Notes: a model not told the origin generated them from the letters alone. Positions 24,496 to 35,396 are shown, counted from the stretch's first letter. The stretch: 64,000 bases of DNA from Urophycis tenuis (GCA_036785325.1 JAXIVH010000032.1:1335669-1399668); one strand, 5' to 3'. Program-made: numbers and translations.

Positions 24496-26715
24496 ATGGA
24501 CGAGCAGCGATACCCCATCAGCGTGCGACTCATTGGAGTAATGCACAAAGAGAATGGCAAAGTAAGGATTTCTGAGTCTCCTGCAGTCTGTGATATTCAG
24601 GACCGACATCTAAACAGACCTGGGCGGGATCTCTGTAGTTTTCTTGAACATACACAGCGTATTACATGTTACTTTGTAATTTATTTTTGATACAGACCTA
24701 CATAACGTCGGTGCTTTGGTCAGACCAGAACGAAATTGTTGTTTATCGAAGTTTTCCGGATTTCCAGAAAATGCATGTAAGTAGGCCTAAAGGTGTCATT
24801 ATTAGTCTCCTCTCCAGCAACAATGAAATGGTGTTAGTCAAATATATTCTTAGCTCTTTAACATCATCATTACTCAATAGAAACAAATGAAGAAAGTGTT
24901 CCCAGCTACAAATGCGTTGAAAACATCCTCCAGAATCATCCCTAAATTCAAAGGTAGGTCCCATATAATCTACCTGCTTTTTTGGTGCCCCTCTTTCGTG
25001 CCCCTCCTCAGGTCAATATTCCACAACTATATTACATCGCAAACTTGACCCCCATTAAAAAAAAATCACCAACTATTGCGTTGGAATTAGGCTATGGCAT
25101 TATAATGGAAGATATATGTTGGAAGAATACATTTATATTGCTTTGATAGGCCTATAGGCCTACAGTATAGTATATTTATGACGAAAAATTCCCTGTACCT
25201 TTATTTGCCGTTGGGATTCATCACATGGATCAGCATACAAATCTGCGTGTATTTCCATTAATAGGCCTACTCATGAGTAGTAATTATCACAGTAATCAAT
25301 AGTTAAATATTACTTTTTTTTTTAAATTTATTTTTGCGCGTAAATTCCCTGCGATTCCTCATCAATTTAATTGTCCCCGCCGCCACCCTCTCCTGCGACC
25401 CTCCCCTGCCACGCAGACCACCAGTCAAAGGGTAGCGGTCAGAAAAAGGGCCCCAGCAGATCAGTCGTCCGCCTGAAGTCCCTGGAGAAGTACTGCGACG
25501 AACTCCTGCGCTGCGACCCGCGGGTCAACCAATCCGCGGACCTCATCCGCTTCTTCCACCCCACCGCCCAGGACCTCGAACCGGACTACGCTAGTAACAG
25601 GTAGGCCTCGAGAGCCACGTTACGTTTTACTGATAGTTGTCGATCAATTAGCCTATATTTCGTTTTAGCCTTTTTTTTTTAAGCCTACAATATTACAAAC
25701 TCTTTTTGGGTATTTGTGTTTTTTTTTCTACATTTAAACTAATGTAAAACCTACCAATGGCTCTCACTTAATAGCATCATGGTGATGCCTTCGGACGACG
25801 TCATCGCAGAGAGAATCCAGGACCGGACGCACACCGTGGGCAACGTGACGCAGCCGTTAGTGACGGAGACGTACCGCTGCGTGGCGTCCTACGAGACCGA
25901 AGACACGAAGAACACGCCCTTTAAAGTGGCCCTGGATGAGAAAGTGGACGTGCTCATCAAAGATAAAGCAGGTGAGGGAGAAACAGTGCAAACATTGCTA
26001 ACCTAAGCTCCTATAGCACACCAAACACATGTATACGTATTAGGCCTATCAGGGATGCTGATAATCTAATTGGATGCCGTGTGTGTTCAGGATGGTGGTT
26101 GGTTGAAAACGAAGATAAATGTTTGGCCTGGTTCCCCGCGCCGTACCTGGAGAGCCTTGAGGACGGAGAAGATGACGAAGACGAGACAGACGGCCCGACG
26201 GGGATAGGTGCGTCGCCACGGCAACTCGCACCCGCTTTCACACCAGCGCGGTGCATTACTGCATGACATATCTGTTGACGGTGCGGCGAACGAGCTCTGG
26301 ACTCTCTCCCTGTCCGCCCTCAGGTGCGCTGTACACCGCCGTGAAGAGCTACAAGGCCAGCAACCGAGACGAGGTGTCTGTGAACATTGGCTCGGTGGTG
26401 GAGGTCCTCCAGAAGTCTGACAACGGCTGGTGGCTCGTCAGGTGGGCACTGTCTCCTCAACCAGGGATTCAATGATTCAGTGGTTATTTGAAACCAGCAC
26501 AGCTGTACCGCTTTCTGCGCACCGGACGGATTCATTGATTGCTGCTTGATTACTCACCCATCCCCCCCTCTCTACCCCCCCCCTCCTCCCCCCTTCTCCT
26601 CATCAGATCTGGGGGCAAGGTGGGCTACGTCCCCACCCTCTACCTGCAGCCCTACAACAACCCGCGCGTCCGCATGGCCGCGCTGCAGCAGGACCTCCGC
26701 GCTAGAGTACTATAG
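24496..26715 (+). CDS. noxo1: NOXO1 copy 1, truncated by a transposon
   Basis: NADPH oxidase organiser homologue. Exons: 24496-24561, 24696-24776, 24881-24953, 25417-25600, 25775-25971, 26091-26207, 26324-26441, and 26607 into the transposon. It encodes a PX domain (RYPISVRLIGV, YITSVLWSDQNE, VVYRSFPDF), the first SH3 (YRCVASYE to GWWLVENEDKCLAWFPAPYL) and the second SH3 (ALYTAVKSYKASNRDEVS to GGKVGYVPTLYLQPYN). Exon 8 is interrupted at 26703, and the frame reads DLRARVL and then TAG, for about 314 residues. The C-terminal proline-rich tail seen in copy 2, which in NOXO1 contacts the NOXA1 SH3 domain, is lost. Beyond the transposon, exon 8 resumes at 29502 and is cut off again at the duplication junction near 29578. 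Splice sites and promoter look intact, so a short protein remains possible. Confidence 0.88.
26695..26702 (+). repeat. Left 8-bp target site duplication
   Basis: CTCCGCGC, repeated exactly at 29502-29509. The uninterrupted NOXO1 copy 2 has this octamer once at the same place (about 34592-34599). Confidence 0.95.
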
Positions 26716-26733
26716 AGAGAGAGTGGCGTCAAC
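26703..26733 (+). repeat. Left terminal inverted repeat of the P-like element (31 bp)
   Basis: Exact reverse complement of 29471-29501. Confidence 0.95.
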
Positions 26734-27080
26734 GGAAGTTCAAAAACCTGGCCGATCACGTGGTTCCCGTAGCCCTCCATTAGTTCCCGTACGTGCATGG
26801 CGGGCAATTGAAAAATACAAGGAAAACCACAACAATCGGTAAAGAATGTCAACAACTGCTTTGCTCTGTAATATTTCTGTGCTTATGTTGATTTATTTGA
26901 ACTCAGCTAAGTTTACTAAACCTCTACATTTGTTGATAGCATTAAAATCGTAATATTTCTCTTAAATTTTTACTTGAAGACATGACTGAGGCGGACGAGT
27001 GATTTTTCAATCGAGTACTGTACTACATAATAGGTCTGACTCACAGCAACATTATGTGTTTTCCAATAAGAATTCTGATA

Positions 27081-27083
<3 letters not shown>

Positions 27084-27136
<53 letters not shown>

Positions 27137-27250
27137 GTATAATATATATATATATAATTTGTATATATATATATATAAATATAGATACATATATATCTGT
27201 ATATATTTTACATATAATTTTTATATATATTGTGTATATAATATATAAAT
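27084..27250. repeat. (TA)n-rich tract
   Basis: AT dinucleotide runs in the 5' part of the P-like element, before the first coding exon. Confidence 0.9.
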
Positions 27251-27361
27251 TAATTTTCAGTGAATTCCTTAAAAACTATTTGTTTGAAAATAAAACACAT
27301 CAGCGGCACAGCAAGCTGTTTGTCTCATTTCCACTATGTTGTCCTTGATACAGTCTTCGAC

Positions 27362-28702
27362 ATGGTATACTGTGCTGCATGGGGATGCTCCAATCGCTCC
27401 GGGAAAGGCGTCCACGTGTATGGCTTCCCCAAAGACAGGGACAGACGAAGAGCATGGGTGGCTAAAGTCGGAAGGAGCAATTTAGTCGTGACAGACAAAA
27501 ACCATAACCACAAAAAATTATGTGAGGTAATCACATTCAAACAATGAATTTGCACTTTTGCGCACTTTTGAATACCGGGCCGTACAGGAATTTGAGCTTT
27601 TTTTATTTTAAAACATAGAACAGGAAAACGGAAAAAAGATAAATATACTAGACATGTTCGTACTCCTTGGTAAAAATGAGTTAAGTGTGAAAATTCAGTT
27701 GAAGTCTTCTTGCAGGCACATTTTGAGGCTGACCAGTTTGTTAAGACCGGCAAGGGCAAGACTAGGCTGAGAGAAGATGCGATACCATCCATATTTGCGC
27801 ACCGGCCAGTAGTCAGAAGGAGGAGGGCCCCTACTTCACGATGCCCCCTTTCACCTACAAAGACAGGGTCCATTTCCGCCGATCACAGCTACTGCATTAA
27901 AGATGCCACAGGTATAATGTATATGAACTCTTGATAACTACACCATATTTCTTGTTTTAGTGACAATATCATTTTATTGTTCATAAATGACCAGTGTCAT
28001 GTCTTCTACTTGCACCAGTTTCTTGGATTGAGGAAAGAAAAGCTGAGGAGAGTGAGAGAAGGGAAAGTGACACAGGAGGAAGAGAGGACATGGCAGATGA
28101 GGAGAGACAGAGAGAGCTCACATCAGCCATTCTGCAGAGCAGGGAGCCAACAACCAGGGAATCACAGCTCCTAAAACAACTGAAAAAACAAGAAAATAAA
28201 ATTAAAAAAAAAAAGAGCAGCACTGAGAAAAGTAAAACGGGAAAACGCAATTCTTAAGAGGACAATGAAGATCAAGGACAAAAAAATTAAGAAAATTTTA
28301 ACCAAAGATCAAATTGGAGCATTAGGGAGACTAACCACAGGAGGGAAGAAATGGAGCAACGACACAGTGAAGAAGGCATTAAAACTTCGGTTTGCTGCTG
28401 GTTCAACTGGCTACAAGGTCTTGCGGGACTTGCAGATTCCCCTGCCAGGAATTAGAACCCTGCAGAGAAGACTGCAGACAGTTGAATTTGAGCCTGGTGT
28501 TCTGACAGAAGTATTTGACTTCCTTAAACTGGAGGCAAGTGGGTTTACAGACCTGGAAAGGGAGTGTGTGTTGACCATTGATGAGATGGCTATAACACCC
28601 AGTGTCGTTCCACTCAGGAAGGACCCCTGGCCTGCTACATGCTCCACCATAAAGTGCTCCTTCTGTCGGTTCCCAAATACACAATATGATATCTCATGTT
28701 AG
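27362..28702 (+). pseudogene. P-type (THAP9-like) transposase, truncated
   Basis: Likely exons: 27362-27526, 27716-27911, and from 28019. The first two join in phase to form a THAP zinc finger: two cysteines four residues apart (CAAWGC), the conserved Pro in GFPKD, the Trp in RAWV, a C-x2-H pair (CEAH) and the closing AIPSIF. A Lys/Glu-rich coiled coil follows from 28019. Its frame is broken in an 11-A run at 28204-28214; the next frame continues RENAILKRTMKIKDKKIKKI and leads to the domain KWSNDTVKKALKLRFAAGS and VLTIDEMAIT, the start of the RNase H-like catalytic fold with its first acidic residue. Coding similarity stops there, followed by about 760 bp without recognisable transposase. An internal deletion is likely. 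Confidence 0.85.
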
Positions 28703-29470
28703 GAACATTTGTTATGAAAGCGTCAATAAAATTGCATTCATTATGTGTTTTGAGTCACACCATTTTATACTAAGCACTCATGGCCTGCAGCATGCAAATG
28801 AAGTTGTGAAGTGGCATCGCTACTTCTCGACCATAAAGTACCATTTGCAGGTAACTGATACACACCAAAAACGTATTACATATGTATTGTATGAGATGGG
28901 TTGATATGTCGTATGATATGACGCCAAAAACAAAGGCAAATAAATAGTGGGATTTATTTTTCATTCCAAAATACATGCACACAAAATCATCCAGACCTTA
29001 AGTAATGAAAATGGTAAACAGTTGCAATTTGTATTTAATTCCTACCTATAACTGCAATCACACCCCCTACACATTAACCTTGCTGTTAGTATAAATCGGC
29101 AGGGTTGGATTTAGTTACAGCGTATTTGGAGAGCTGAATTGACAGTTATCTGCCTGTTGCACGGGTTGTAATGGTTACCTAGTGTGCTAGCCTACATTTT
29201 TACCTGTTAATATTCTCTAAATCCTCTAATCTAGACGGAGAAAATACGCCAACATAATTAATTACTCGTCAATTTAATTCCGATGCCCTACAGATATGAG
29301 AATGTCATTCTTTAAACGTTTTACCTCGGACAAGTGCTGCTCCTACCATCTCCTCCGTTGAAATACATTGAGTGACAGTGACAGTTGGCTCGCGCTAACT
29401 TCCGGGAACTTCTGAGGGACCCCATGCGCCGCCATTGCTGTGAAAAAAACGAACCATTGCAGTGAACGGA

Positions 29471-29501
29471 GTTGACGCCACTCTCTCTCTATAGTACTCT
29501 A
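29471..29501 (-). repeat. Right terminal inverted repeat of the P-like element (31 bp)
   Basis: Exact reverse complement of 26703-26733. Confidence 0.95.
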
Positions 29502-29578
29502 CTCCGCGCCTCCAACTTCAACCTGTCCCAGCTGCCGGCCCCCCGTCTCCGGCCTGGGGGGCTACAACCCCCACAGAC
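29502..29578 (+). pseudogene. Continuation of NOXO1 copy 1 exon 8, cut at the duplication junction
   Basis: Begins with the right target duplication, then RASNFNLSQL as in copy 2. After about 70 bp the NOXO1 match ends (GGGGGGCTACAACCCC) and GID4-derived sequence starts. Confidence 0.85.
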
Positions 29579-29579
29579 C

Positions 29580-30880
29580 TCCAGGCGTCCACCGCCACCA
29601 TGGAGGGCTGCTGCTACCACAGAAGATCTGATCGGTAATGATGACCTTTGCGTGTCGGAAAGGAACGACCGGGCCTCTAAAGGCTTGCGAGGGCAATACC
29701 AAGGAAGGAAGGACAATGGACGAATTCTAAAAAGGGGTCTTGCTGGATCGAGACGAGAAGGGCGATTCTGGGGGTCTTGGCGTGCATCTAAAGGCCAATT
29801 TACACCAGAGCCGTTTTAGAAGTGTTTTTTAGTCGGCCGTCAGACGGCCGACTGCCGCTGGTGATAGAATTCCATTCAAACCAGTGCACTGATTTACACC
29901 GGCAGCGTTTTACGCCCGTCTCACGGCCGACCAAAGCTTAACCTTACGCTTCACTTCTATTTTTAAGCGTTTCTGAAGCGTCTCGTTTGACGTGTACGCC
30001 TATCATCTTATTAAATATAGCCAAACAAACGGCGGCGGTGTGAATTGATACGCCAACGTTATGCTCACGTTACGCTTTCTTTCGCCTGTGGTGGGGCAGC
30101 CGGCCTACTGGTTAGGGCTTTGGATCTGTAACCGGAGGGTGGCCGGTTCGAACCCAGACCAGTGCGCATGGCTGAAGTGCCCTTGAGCAAGGCACCTAAC
30201 CCCTCACTGCTCCCCGAGCGCCGCTGTTGCAGGCAGCTCACTGCATCGGGTTTAAGTGTGTGCTTCACCTCACTGTGTGCTTCACCATCACTGTGTTCTG
30301 AGTGTTCCACTAATTCACGATTGGGTTAAATGCAGAAGACCAAATTTCCCTCACGGGATCAAATCAGTAATTCTTCTTCAAGAATGTCTCACAGTTAGAG
30401 GGAAAAGATCCGTCTGAAATGTCATGGTGTATATGTTTACCTTTTTATAGGAACTTTGTATCTGATGTCTATATCCCAATATGTCAATTCTTGTGTTTTA
30501 TTGTGTTTTTTTTTTTTTGCAGGTACCAGTCTCTAAACCCTCAACCATGTCCGGGAACACAGCGTGCCCATTTACGAGTTCCAGTGACAGTGACACACCG
30601 TGTGCATTATTAACCCAGGAACAGACATTGGACTCTGCCCCCCCAGTGGACTTAAGGGATGCTGATGTGGTGGTGATGGTGGTACCCTCCATCGGGCAAG
30701 CCCCCACCCCCACTCTGCCAAGAGGGGAACTCAAACTGATGCTGAACCCTTCAACAGTCTGCCTTTAAATCAGTATCCGCTGGATCGTATGGTTGAGGTT
30801 AATGATGTTATATTTTGAATGTTGGTCATGTCATTTAATGGAAGGGAGGATAAAGGATTCTGGCAAAAAAAGAAAACATA
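29580..30880 (+). pseudogene. GID4 exon 5-6 duplicate, decayed
   Basis: Sequence at 29580-29640 matches the end of GID4 exon 5 and its donor. 30523-30590 matches exon 6 with its acceptor, and the flanking intron and 3' region also align up to about 30880. The copy lacks exons 1-4. EGCCYHRRSDR replaces EGYYYHRSSEW, and a SINE has landed in the intron. It is the left edge of duplication unit 2 and has no promoter of its own, so function is unlikely. Confidence 0.88.
30095..30365 (+). mobile_element. tRNA-derived SINE
   Basis: The head resembles a tRNA with an A-box-like CTACTGGTTAGGG and a B-box GGTTCGAACCC. A body with CCTTGAGCAAGGCACCTAAC and a tail with GGGTTAAATGCAGA follow, a pattern common in fish SINEs. 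It lies in the intron of the GID4 duplicate and is absent from the parental GID4 intron, so it was inserted after the duplication. Confidence 0.75.
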
Positions 30881-30911
30881 ATCAAATCACATTCTAGGAA
30901 GAGAATGTGGG

Positions 30912-31290
30912 ATTCCATCCATCCATCCATTATCGTGACCGCTTATCCTCTACGAGGGTCGCTGGAGCCAATCCCAGCTGCAACGGGCGAGAGGCGGGGT
31001 ACACCCTGGACAGGTCGCCAGCCTATCACAGGGCTAACATACATGGACAAACAACCATTCACACTCACATACACACCTATGGTCAATTTAGAGACACCAA
31101 TTAACCTAATCCCCAACCTGCATGTTTTTGGTCTGTGGGAGGAAGCCGGAGTACCCGGAGAGAACCCACGCAAGCACGGGGAGAACATGCAAACTCCACA
31201 CAGAAAGGTCCCGGGTCCCAGGTGGATTCGAACCCAGAACCCTCTTGCTGTGAGGCGACAGTGCTAACCACTGCACCACCGTGCCGCCAG
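30912..31290 (-). mobile_element. Abundant teleost SINE, minus strand
   Basis: Read on the minus strand it starts GGCGGCACGGTGGTGCAGTG, has a B-box GGTTCGAA, then GTGTGGAGTTTGCATGTTCT and GGTTAATTGGTGTCTC, and ends in (ATGG)n. This is the familiar dispersed teleost repeat (Mermaid-like by recollection). Confidence 0.75.
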
Positions 31291-31394
31291 AATGTGGGAT
31301 TGTGCATTGAATTTGTTACATTTAGAAGACACAGTCAAGAATCACCAAATTTATTTTAGGAACACATATCCTTACATGGCGCTCTTTCTTAGGT

Positions 31395-31865
31395 GCGTTC
31401 AATGTACAGCACCAGCACCACTAGACGGCAGTATACACCTATAGATGACCGACGGAATCGGGAGGCATCCTGTTCGTATTCTAGGAGCCATACCGTGCAT
31501 AATGTTCCCAGATGGGCAGATGGGTAAAACATGCAGGGTCAACTTTAGTGCCCCCAAAGAAAATCCATCAAAAAACTATACTTCTTCGTCGTCATCATCA
31601 TCATCATCATCACATTGTGTTATGTAAATGACAAGAAATGTCGTTGGCCTGATGTCTAACTGATGTTAAATCTAAATGAACGGTAGCCAGGCCTGTACAG
31701 TTCGGTCTGACTGACAGATAGACATGAAGCCTCTCTTACCGTAAGGCGAAGATGACCCGTCATTCAAAACAATGTCAACAGTGACACGTTTAGTGATAAG
31801 ACTTTGCCATGAATATGAAGGCCTGACACGCGCGTACGCACTCACGCGTCTCAACCCTTAACACG
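31395..31865. repeat. Duplicated intergenic block
   Basis: Aligns with 17205-17470 (ACTAG-GGCAGT-TACACC, GGATGGGTAAAC-type and CACATTGTGTT landmarks) and then with 23690-23880 (AGCCAGGCC, ATGACCCGTC, ACAATGTCAACAGTG). In unit 1 these two parts are separated by inserted transposons. Confidence 0.75.
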
Positions 31866-32311
31866 ACACTGATTTGAGTAGGCACTGAACCGGTTCATTC
31901 ATGTTATCGGCACCCGGAGACCGGAGTTAGTAAATGGACGGATTTAATTACGTCAAATGAAATCTAAACTTATTTCCAGAAAGGAAGAGCAAAAAAACCG
32001 GAAGCCATTCTTGGGGCAAGGTCTCATTCAACCTCGTTGATGAAATTGAATACGAAATGACTCATTACATTGCAAAATTGCCCCATGACAACGAACGTTG
32101 ACCACTTTCCACTTTTGTTGTCCAATCCTTTTTTTGTACAGACTTGTATAGGCCTATTTGTGTCTCGCGTGTTTTCCAAATTAAAGCGGCTGAGTGAAGT
32201 GAGGCGTGTGCACCGTGCTCACCAACGTTTTGGTTTTTTTCCCTGTCAGCCTCCACGAAAAACTATTAATTTAGCGTGAATGATGCTGGTTAGGGCCCCT
32301 TGTCAACGCTC

Positions 32312-32320
<9 letters not shown>

Positions 32321-32359
<39 letters not shown>

Positions 32360-32367
32360 CCACCACC

Positions 32368-32411
<44 letters not shown>
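32321..32411. repeat. (AC)n microsatellite upstream of NOXO1 copy 2
   Basis: AC-rich tract with CCACCCACG-type interruptions, about 100 bp upstream of the TATA box. Confidence 0.9.
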
Positions 32412-32413
<2 letters not shown>

Positions 32414-32513
32414 AGTGTGTTTTCCAGGACGTCCCAGTTTCCAATGCTCTGCGTACGTGACTCTCGACGGCCACACCTCACGTCACATCCAATGGCACGT
32501 ATAGACGTCCCGC

Positions 32514-32520
32514 TATAAAA
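32514..32520 (+). promoter_or_regulatory. TATA box of NOXO1 copy 2
   Basis: TATAAAA about 125 bp before the start codon, in the same context as the copy 1 box. An upstream CCAAT (about 32489-32493) is found only in this copy. Confidence 0.7.
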
Positions 32521-32643
32521 ACTCACCTGCTCGGCGTCCTCACTCCAGACAACGACCTGCGACAAGCCCGAGTCGAACAGATCGGACCTGTTTCAAAAGT
32601 TGTTTAGTTTTGTTTGACACGTTAACTGGCTGACAAGAAGACG

Positions 32644-35396
32644 ATGGACGAGCAGCGATACCCCATCAGCGTGCGACTCATTGGAGTAATGCACAAAGAG
32701 AATGGCAAAGTAAGGATTTCTGAGTCTCCTGCAGTGTGTGATATTCAGGACCGACATCTAAACAGACCTGGGCGGGATCTCTGTAGTTTTCTTGAACATA
32801 CACAGCGTATTACATGTTACTTTGTAATTTATTTTTGATGCAGACCTACATCACGTCGGTGCTTTGGTCAGACCAGAACGAAATTGCGGTTTACCGAAGC
32901 TTTTCCGATTTCAAGAAAATGCATGTAAGTAAATGCGTCATTATTAGACTCCAGCAACATGACATTGTTGTAATATATATTCTATAAGTTCGTTTTTAGT
33001 TGAATTAATTTTATACACTAATTGACATAAATGATCACCGTTGCTCAACAGAAACAATTGAAGAAAGCGTTCCCACCTACAAATGCGTTGAAAAAATCAT
33101 CCAGAATCATCCCTAAATTCAAAGGTAGGTCCTACGTGTGCGTCGTTTAAAATGTTCTTTCCGTACATCTGGGGAACGTAATTCCCTGCGATGGCTCATC
33201 AATTTAATTGACCCCCCCCCCCCCCCCCCCCCCCCCTACCACACCCCACCCCTGCCACGCAGACCACCAGTCAAAGGGTAGCGGTCAGAAAAAGGGCCCC
33301 AGCAGGTCAGTCGTCCGCCTGAAGTCCCTGGAGAAGTACTGTGACGAACTCCTGCGCTGCGACCCGCGGGTCAACCAATCCGCGGACCTCATCCGCTTCT
33401 TCCACCCCACCGCCCAGGACCTCGAACCGGACTACGCTAGTAACAGGTAGGCCTCGAGAGCCACGTTACGTTTCACTGATGGATGGATGGATGTCGATCA
33501 ATTAGCCTATATTTAGTTTTAGCCTGTTATTTTAGCCCCCTACAATATTATCCTACAACTATTAAAAATATTAATAAAATATAAATGTTATTAAAAAAAA
33601 AATACAATTCGCCTATCTCTCGTTGATGGCCTAGCTCACAACTACATTTAAACCAATGTGAAACTTAGCAATGGCTCTCATTTAATAGCATCATGGTGAT
33701 GCCTTCGGACGACGTCATCGCAGGCGAGAGAAGCCAGGACACCGTGGGCCACGTGACGCAGCCGTTCGTGACGGAGACGTACCGCTGCGTGGCGTCCTAC
33801 GAGACCAAAGACACGAAGAACAAGCCCTTTAAAGTGGCCCTGGATGAGAAAGTGGACGTGCTCATCAAAGATAAAGCAGGTGAGGAAAAAAAATTGTAAT
33901 CTAAGATCTATAACAGGCAAGGACCTAATAGATCTGTTGTAGGGGATCCTGATAATCTAACCGGCCGCCGTGTGTGTTCAGGATGGTGGTTGGTTGAAAA
34001 CGAAGATAAACGTTTGGCCTGGTTCCCCGCGCCGTACCTGGAGAGCCTTGAGGACGGAGAAGATGACCTGGACGATGAGGAGACCGACAGCCCGACGGGG
34101 ATAGGTGCGTCGCCACGACAACTCGCACCCGCTTTCACACCAGCGCGGTGCATTACTGCATGACATATCTGTTGACGGTGCGGCGAACGAGCTCTGGACT
34201 CTCTCCCTGTCCGTCCTCAGGTGCGCTGTACACCGCCGTGAAGAGCTACAAGGCCAGCAACCGAGACGAGGTGTCTGTGAACATTGGCTCGGTGGTGGAG
34301 GTCCTCCAGAAGTCTGACAACGGCTGGTGGCTCGTCAGGTGGGCACTGTCTCCTCAACCAGGGATTCAATGATTCAGTGGTTATTTGAAACCAGCACAGC
34401 TGTACCGCTTTCTGCGCACCGGACGGATTCATTGATTGCTGCTTGATTACTCACCCATCCTCCCCTCTCTCCCCCCCCCCCCCCTCCCCCCTTCTCCTCA
34501 TCAGATCTGGGGGCAAGGTGGGCTACGTCCCCACCCTCTACCTGCAGCCCTACAACAACCCGCGCGTCCGCATGGCCGCGCTGCAGCAGGACCTCCGCGC
34601 CTCCAACTTCAACCTGTCCCAGCTGCAGGCGCCCAGCCCGGGGGGGGGCTACAACCCCAAAGAGCGCAGCCACTCCCAGGGCGCCATCGTTCCGCTGGCC
34701 CAGCTCCAAGCCCAAGCCCTCCGCCCGGGGGGCTACACTCCCAACGGAGGCAGACCCTCCCTGGGGAACGTCCTCCAGCTGCCCGCCGCGCCCAAGCAGC
34801 AGCGCCTGGGGGAGCAGCGCCGTTCCCGCTCGCTGGAGATCCCCGACGACCACGGTCCCGCCGCCGCCGCCGCCGCCCCGCCCCCGCCCCCCAAGCCCCA
34901 GGTGAGGATGGACTCCAGTGACTCGGGCGACTCGCCCACCGCGGGCTACAGGCACGGCGGCCCGCTGCCCGCCATCAGGGTGGACTCGGAGGACGGCGAC
35001 ACCCGCTACCGGAGCCACACGCTGGAGAGCCAGGACAGCGTGAGCAGCGCGCTGAGCGACAGCAGCGACTTCAGCTTCAGCGACGACCTCAGCTCCTCCA
35101 ACGGGGGCTCCACCCTCAACCTGGCCGCCAGCCTCAACGAGCAGCAGATGCGAATGAGCCGGACGCCGCCACCGCCGCCCGCCGCGTCGTCCAACCGCCT
35201 CAGCCCTCAGGACGCGGGCAAGCTCGCCCCCAGCGTGTCGGACCCCTACCTCTTCAAGGGGCCCACCACGCCCAAGGTGCCCCCCAGGCCGCGCGCCCAG
35301 GAGATCCTGACCCGCTGCACCACCGTCACCCGCAAGAACGCCTCCAAGGGCGGCCTGTCGTCGCCGACCACCACCACCGACATCCAGGCCCGCTGA
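32644..35396 (+). CDS. noxo1: NOXO1 copy 2, NADPH oxidase organiser 1, complete
   Basis: Eight exons: 32644-32709, 32844-32924, 33052-33124, 33263-33446, 33689-33879, 33982-34104, 34221-34338, 34505-35396. Total 575 residues, longer than human (about 370) because of a large exon 8. PX domain: residues 1-130 or so. First SH3: YRCVASYETKD to FPAPYLESL. Second SH3: ALYTAVKSYKASNRD to VGYVPTLYLQ. The tail is low complexity with Pro and Ser runs, then VPPRPRAQEILTRCTTVTRK near the end, matching the human NOXO1 C-terminus (proline motif followed by RCCTVTRR). NOXO1 recruits NOXA1 and p22phox to activate NOX1 or NOX3 at membranes without phosphorylation. Exons 1 and 7 and introns 1 and 7 are almost identical to copy 1, while introns 2 to 5 are strongly diverged. 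Confidence 0.95.

Larger units (their letters stand above)
26703..29501 (+). mobile_element. P-element-like DNA transposon, 2799 bp
   Basis: Bounded by perfect 31-bp terminal inverted repeats (26703-26733 and 29471-29501; outermost bases TAGAGTACTATAGAG) and an exact 8-bp target duplication. Both sizes equal those of the Drosophila P element. Inside is a THAP-domain transposase related to P transposase and vertebrate THAP9, missing most of the catalytic part. A (TA)n-rich stretch lies at 27084-27250, before the THAP exon. The element sits in exon 8 of NOXO1 copy 1. Intact ends and identical target duplications point to a fairly recent insertion. It would need transposase supplied from elsewhere. 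Confidence 0.93.
14430..29578. repeat. Tandem segmental duplication, unit 1
   Basis: This segment starts in GID4 exon 5 and ends inside the last exon of NOXO1 copy 1. It matches 29580-35396 block by block: 14430-15400 with 29580-30880, 17205-17470 with about 31400-31665, 23690-23880 with about 31680-31860, and 24380-26702 with 32480-34599. Unmatched stretches are later insertions (RLE LINE, Tc1 palindrome, foldback, P-like element). Confidence 0.85.
29580..35396. repeat. Tandem segmental duplication, unit 2
   Basis: Counterpart of 14430-29578. It runs from the GID4 fragment through the intact NOXO1 copy 2. Because exon 8 of copy 2 is complete, the original downstream edge of NOXO1 is on this side. 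Confidence 0.85.

Noticed and set aside
30095..30180. tRNA gene
   Set aside because: Same reason: it is a SINE head inside the duplicated GID4 intron.
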